Part shown: positions 63,881-64,000 of the stretch, one piece after another | Numbering within the stretch: the stretch's first letter is position 1 | Layout of the letters: every line of letters begins with the position of its first letter | Origin: Stichopus chloronotus | Lineage: Eukaryota; Echinodermata; Holothuroidea; Aspidochirotida; Stichopodidae | DNA: 64,000 nt | Reading direction: 5' to 3' | Assembly (NCBI GenBank): GCA_021234535.1 | Contig: CM037845.1 | Coordinates: forward strand, 5,980,501-6,044,500 | Position numbers and translations under genes: made by a program | Notes under the pieces: model-generated | The model's database searches: none | Seen by the model: only the letters and a program-made list of their open reading frames with translations | What the model was told of the DNA's origin: nothing

Positions 63881-64000
63881 CTGGTATGAGTTCGAATATG
63901 CTACTGGTAGTAATTCAAGTTACATTACATCAACTTAGTCAGAAAGGTGAGATATAGACTGTTGTATGCTCGAATATTTACTGGTATTAATTTAAATGTA

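Larger units (their letters stand above)
53975..64000. repeat. Second segmental duplication, copy E
   Basis: Copy of 34,360-41,050 with extra inserts at about 54,780-56,670 and 58,950-61,045. It runs to the window edge, where it still matches copy D (63,880-64,000 against 40,680-40,810). Confidence 0.88.

Overview
This is eukaryotic, animal nuclear DNA, not bacterial. Coding information sits in short exons with consensus splice sites, separated by kilobase introns full of retrotransposon relics, MITEs, microsatellites and A/T-rich spacer. The recognisable host genes are all scavenger receptor cysteine-rich (SRCR) receptors, all on the minus strand. Large SRCR receptor arrays are known from echinoderms and other invertebrate deuterostomes, so an echinoderm-like genome is my best guess. 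The species cannot be settled from this window.

Layout. (1) About 1-32,115 is a head-to-tail array with a unit of about 14 kb. It holds three small SRCR genes: A (1-1,969, cut by the window edge), B (11,712-15,960) and C (25,445-29,510). Each has a signal-peptide exon, one SRCR exon and, in B and C, a final exon with a transmembrane segment and a proline-rich tail carrying PPPSY. All introns are phase 1, so exons can be shuffled without frame loss. B has a nonsense codon just after PPPSYN. Between the genes lie two copies of one dead LINE, a hAT MITE found only in unit B, and a Penelope-like fragment inside a TA microsatellite. (2) About 32,118-34,350 is spacer with no gene that I can see. 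(3) 34,360-41,050 and 53,975-64,000 are two diverged copies of a second segment. Each carries a dead SRCR exon, and they differ by clean insertions (solo LTR, LINE tail, hairpins). (4) Between them, 41,388-52,954 holds two larger SRCR genes. D1 (41,388-47,638) has a signal peptide, four SRCR domains, a TM segment and a PPQY tail. D2 (48,146-52,954) has a signal peptide, three SRCR domains and an unresolved 3' end.

How they may work together. The proteins should be secreted or type I membrane proteins binding extracellular ligands, perhaps microbial surfaces, through six-cysteine SRCR domains. The membrane forms share a tail with SASQ(L/V)N followed by PPxY, which suggests a common cytoplasmic partner with WW domains. 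The locus shows birth and death of receptor genes: tandem duplication, domain loss in stages, nonsense mutation and relic exons.

Limits. Exon joins are inferred from splice consensus and phase only. 5' UTRs, promoters, polyadenylation sites and any unrecognised exons are not resolved. No tRNA, rRNA or CRISPR array was recognised.
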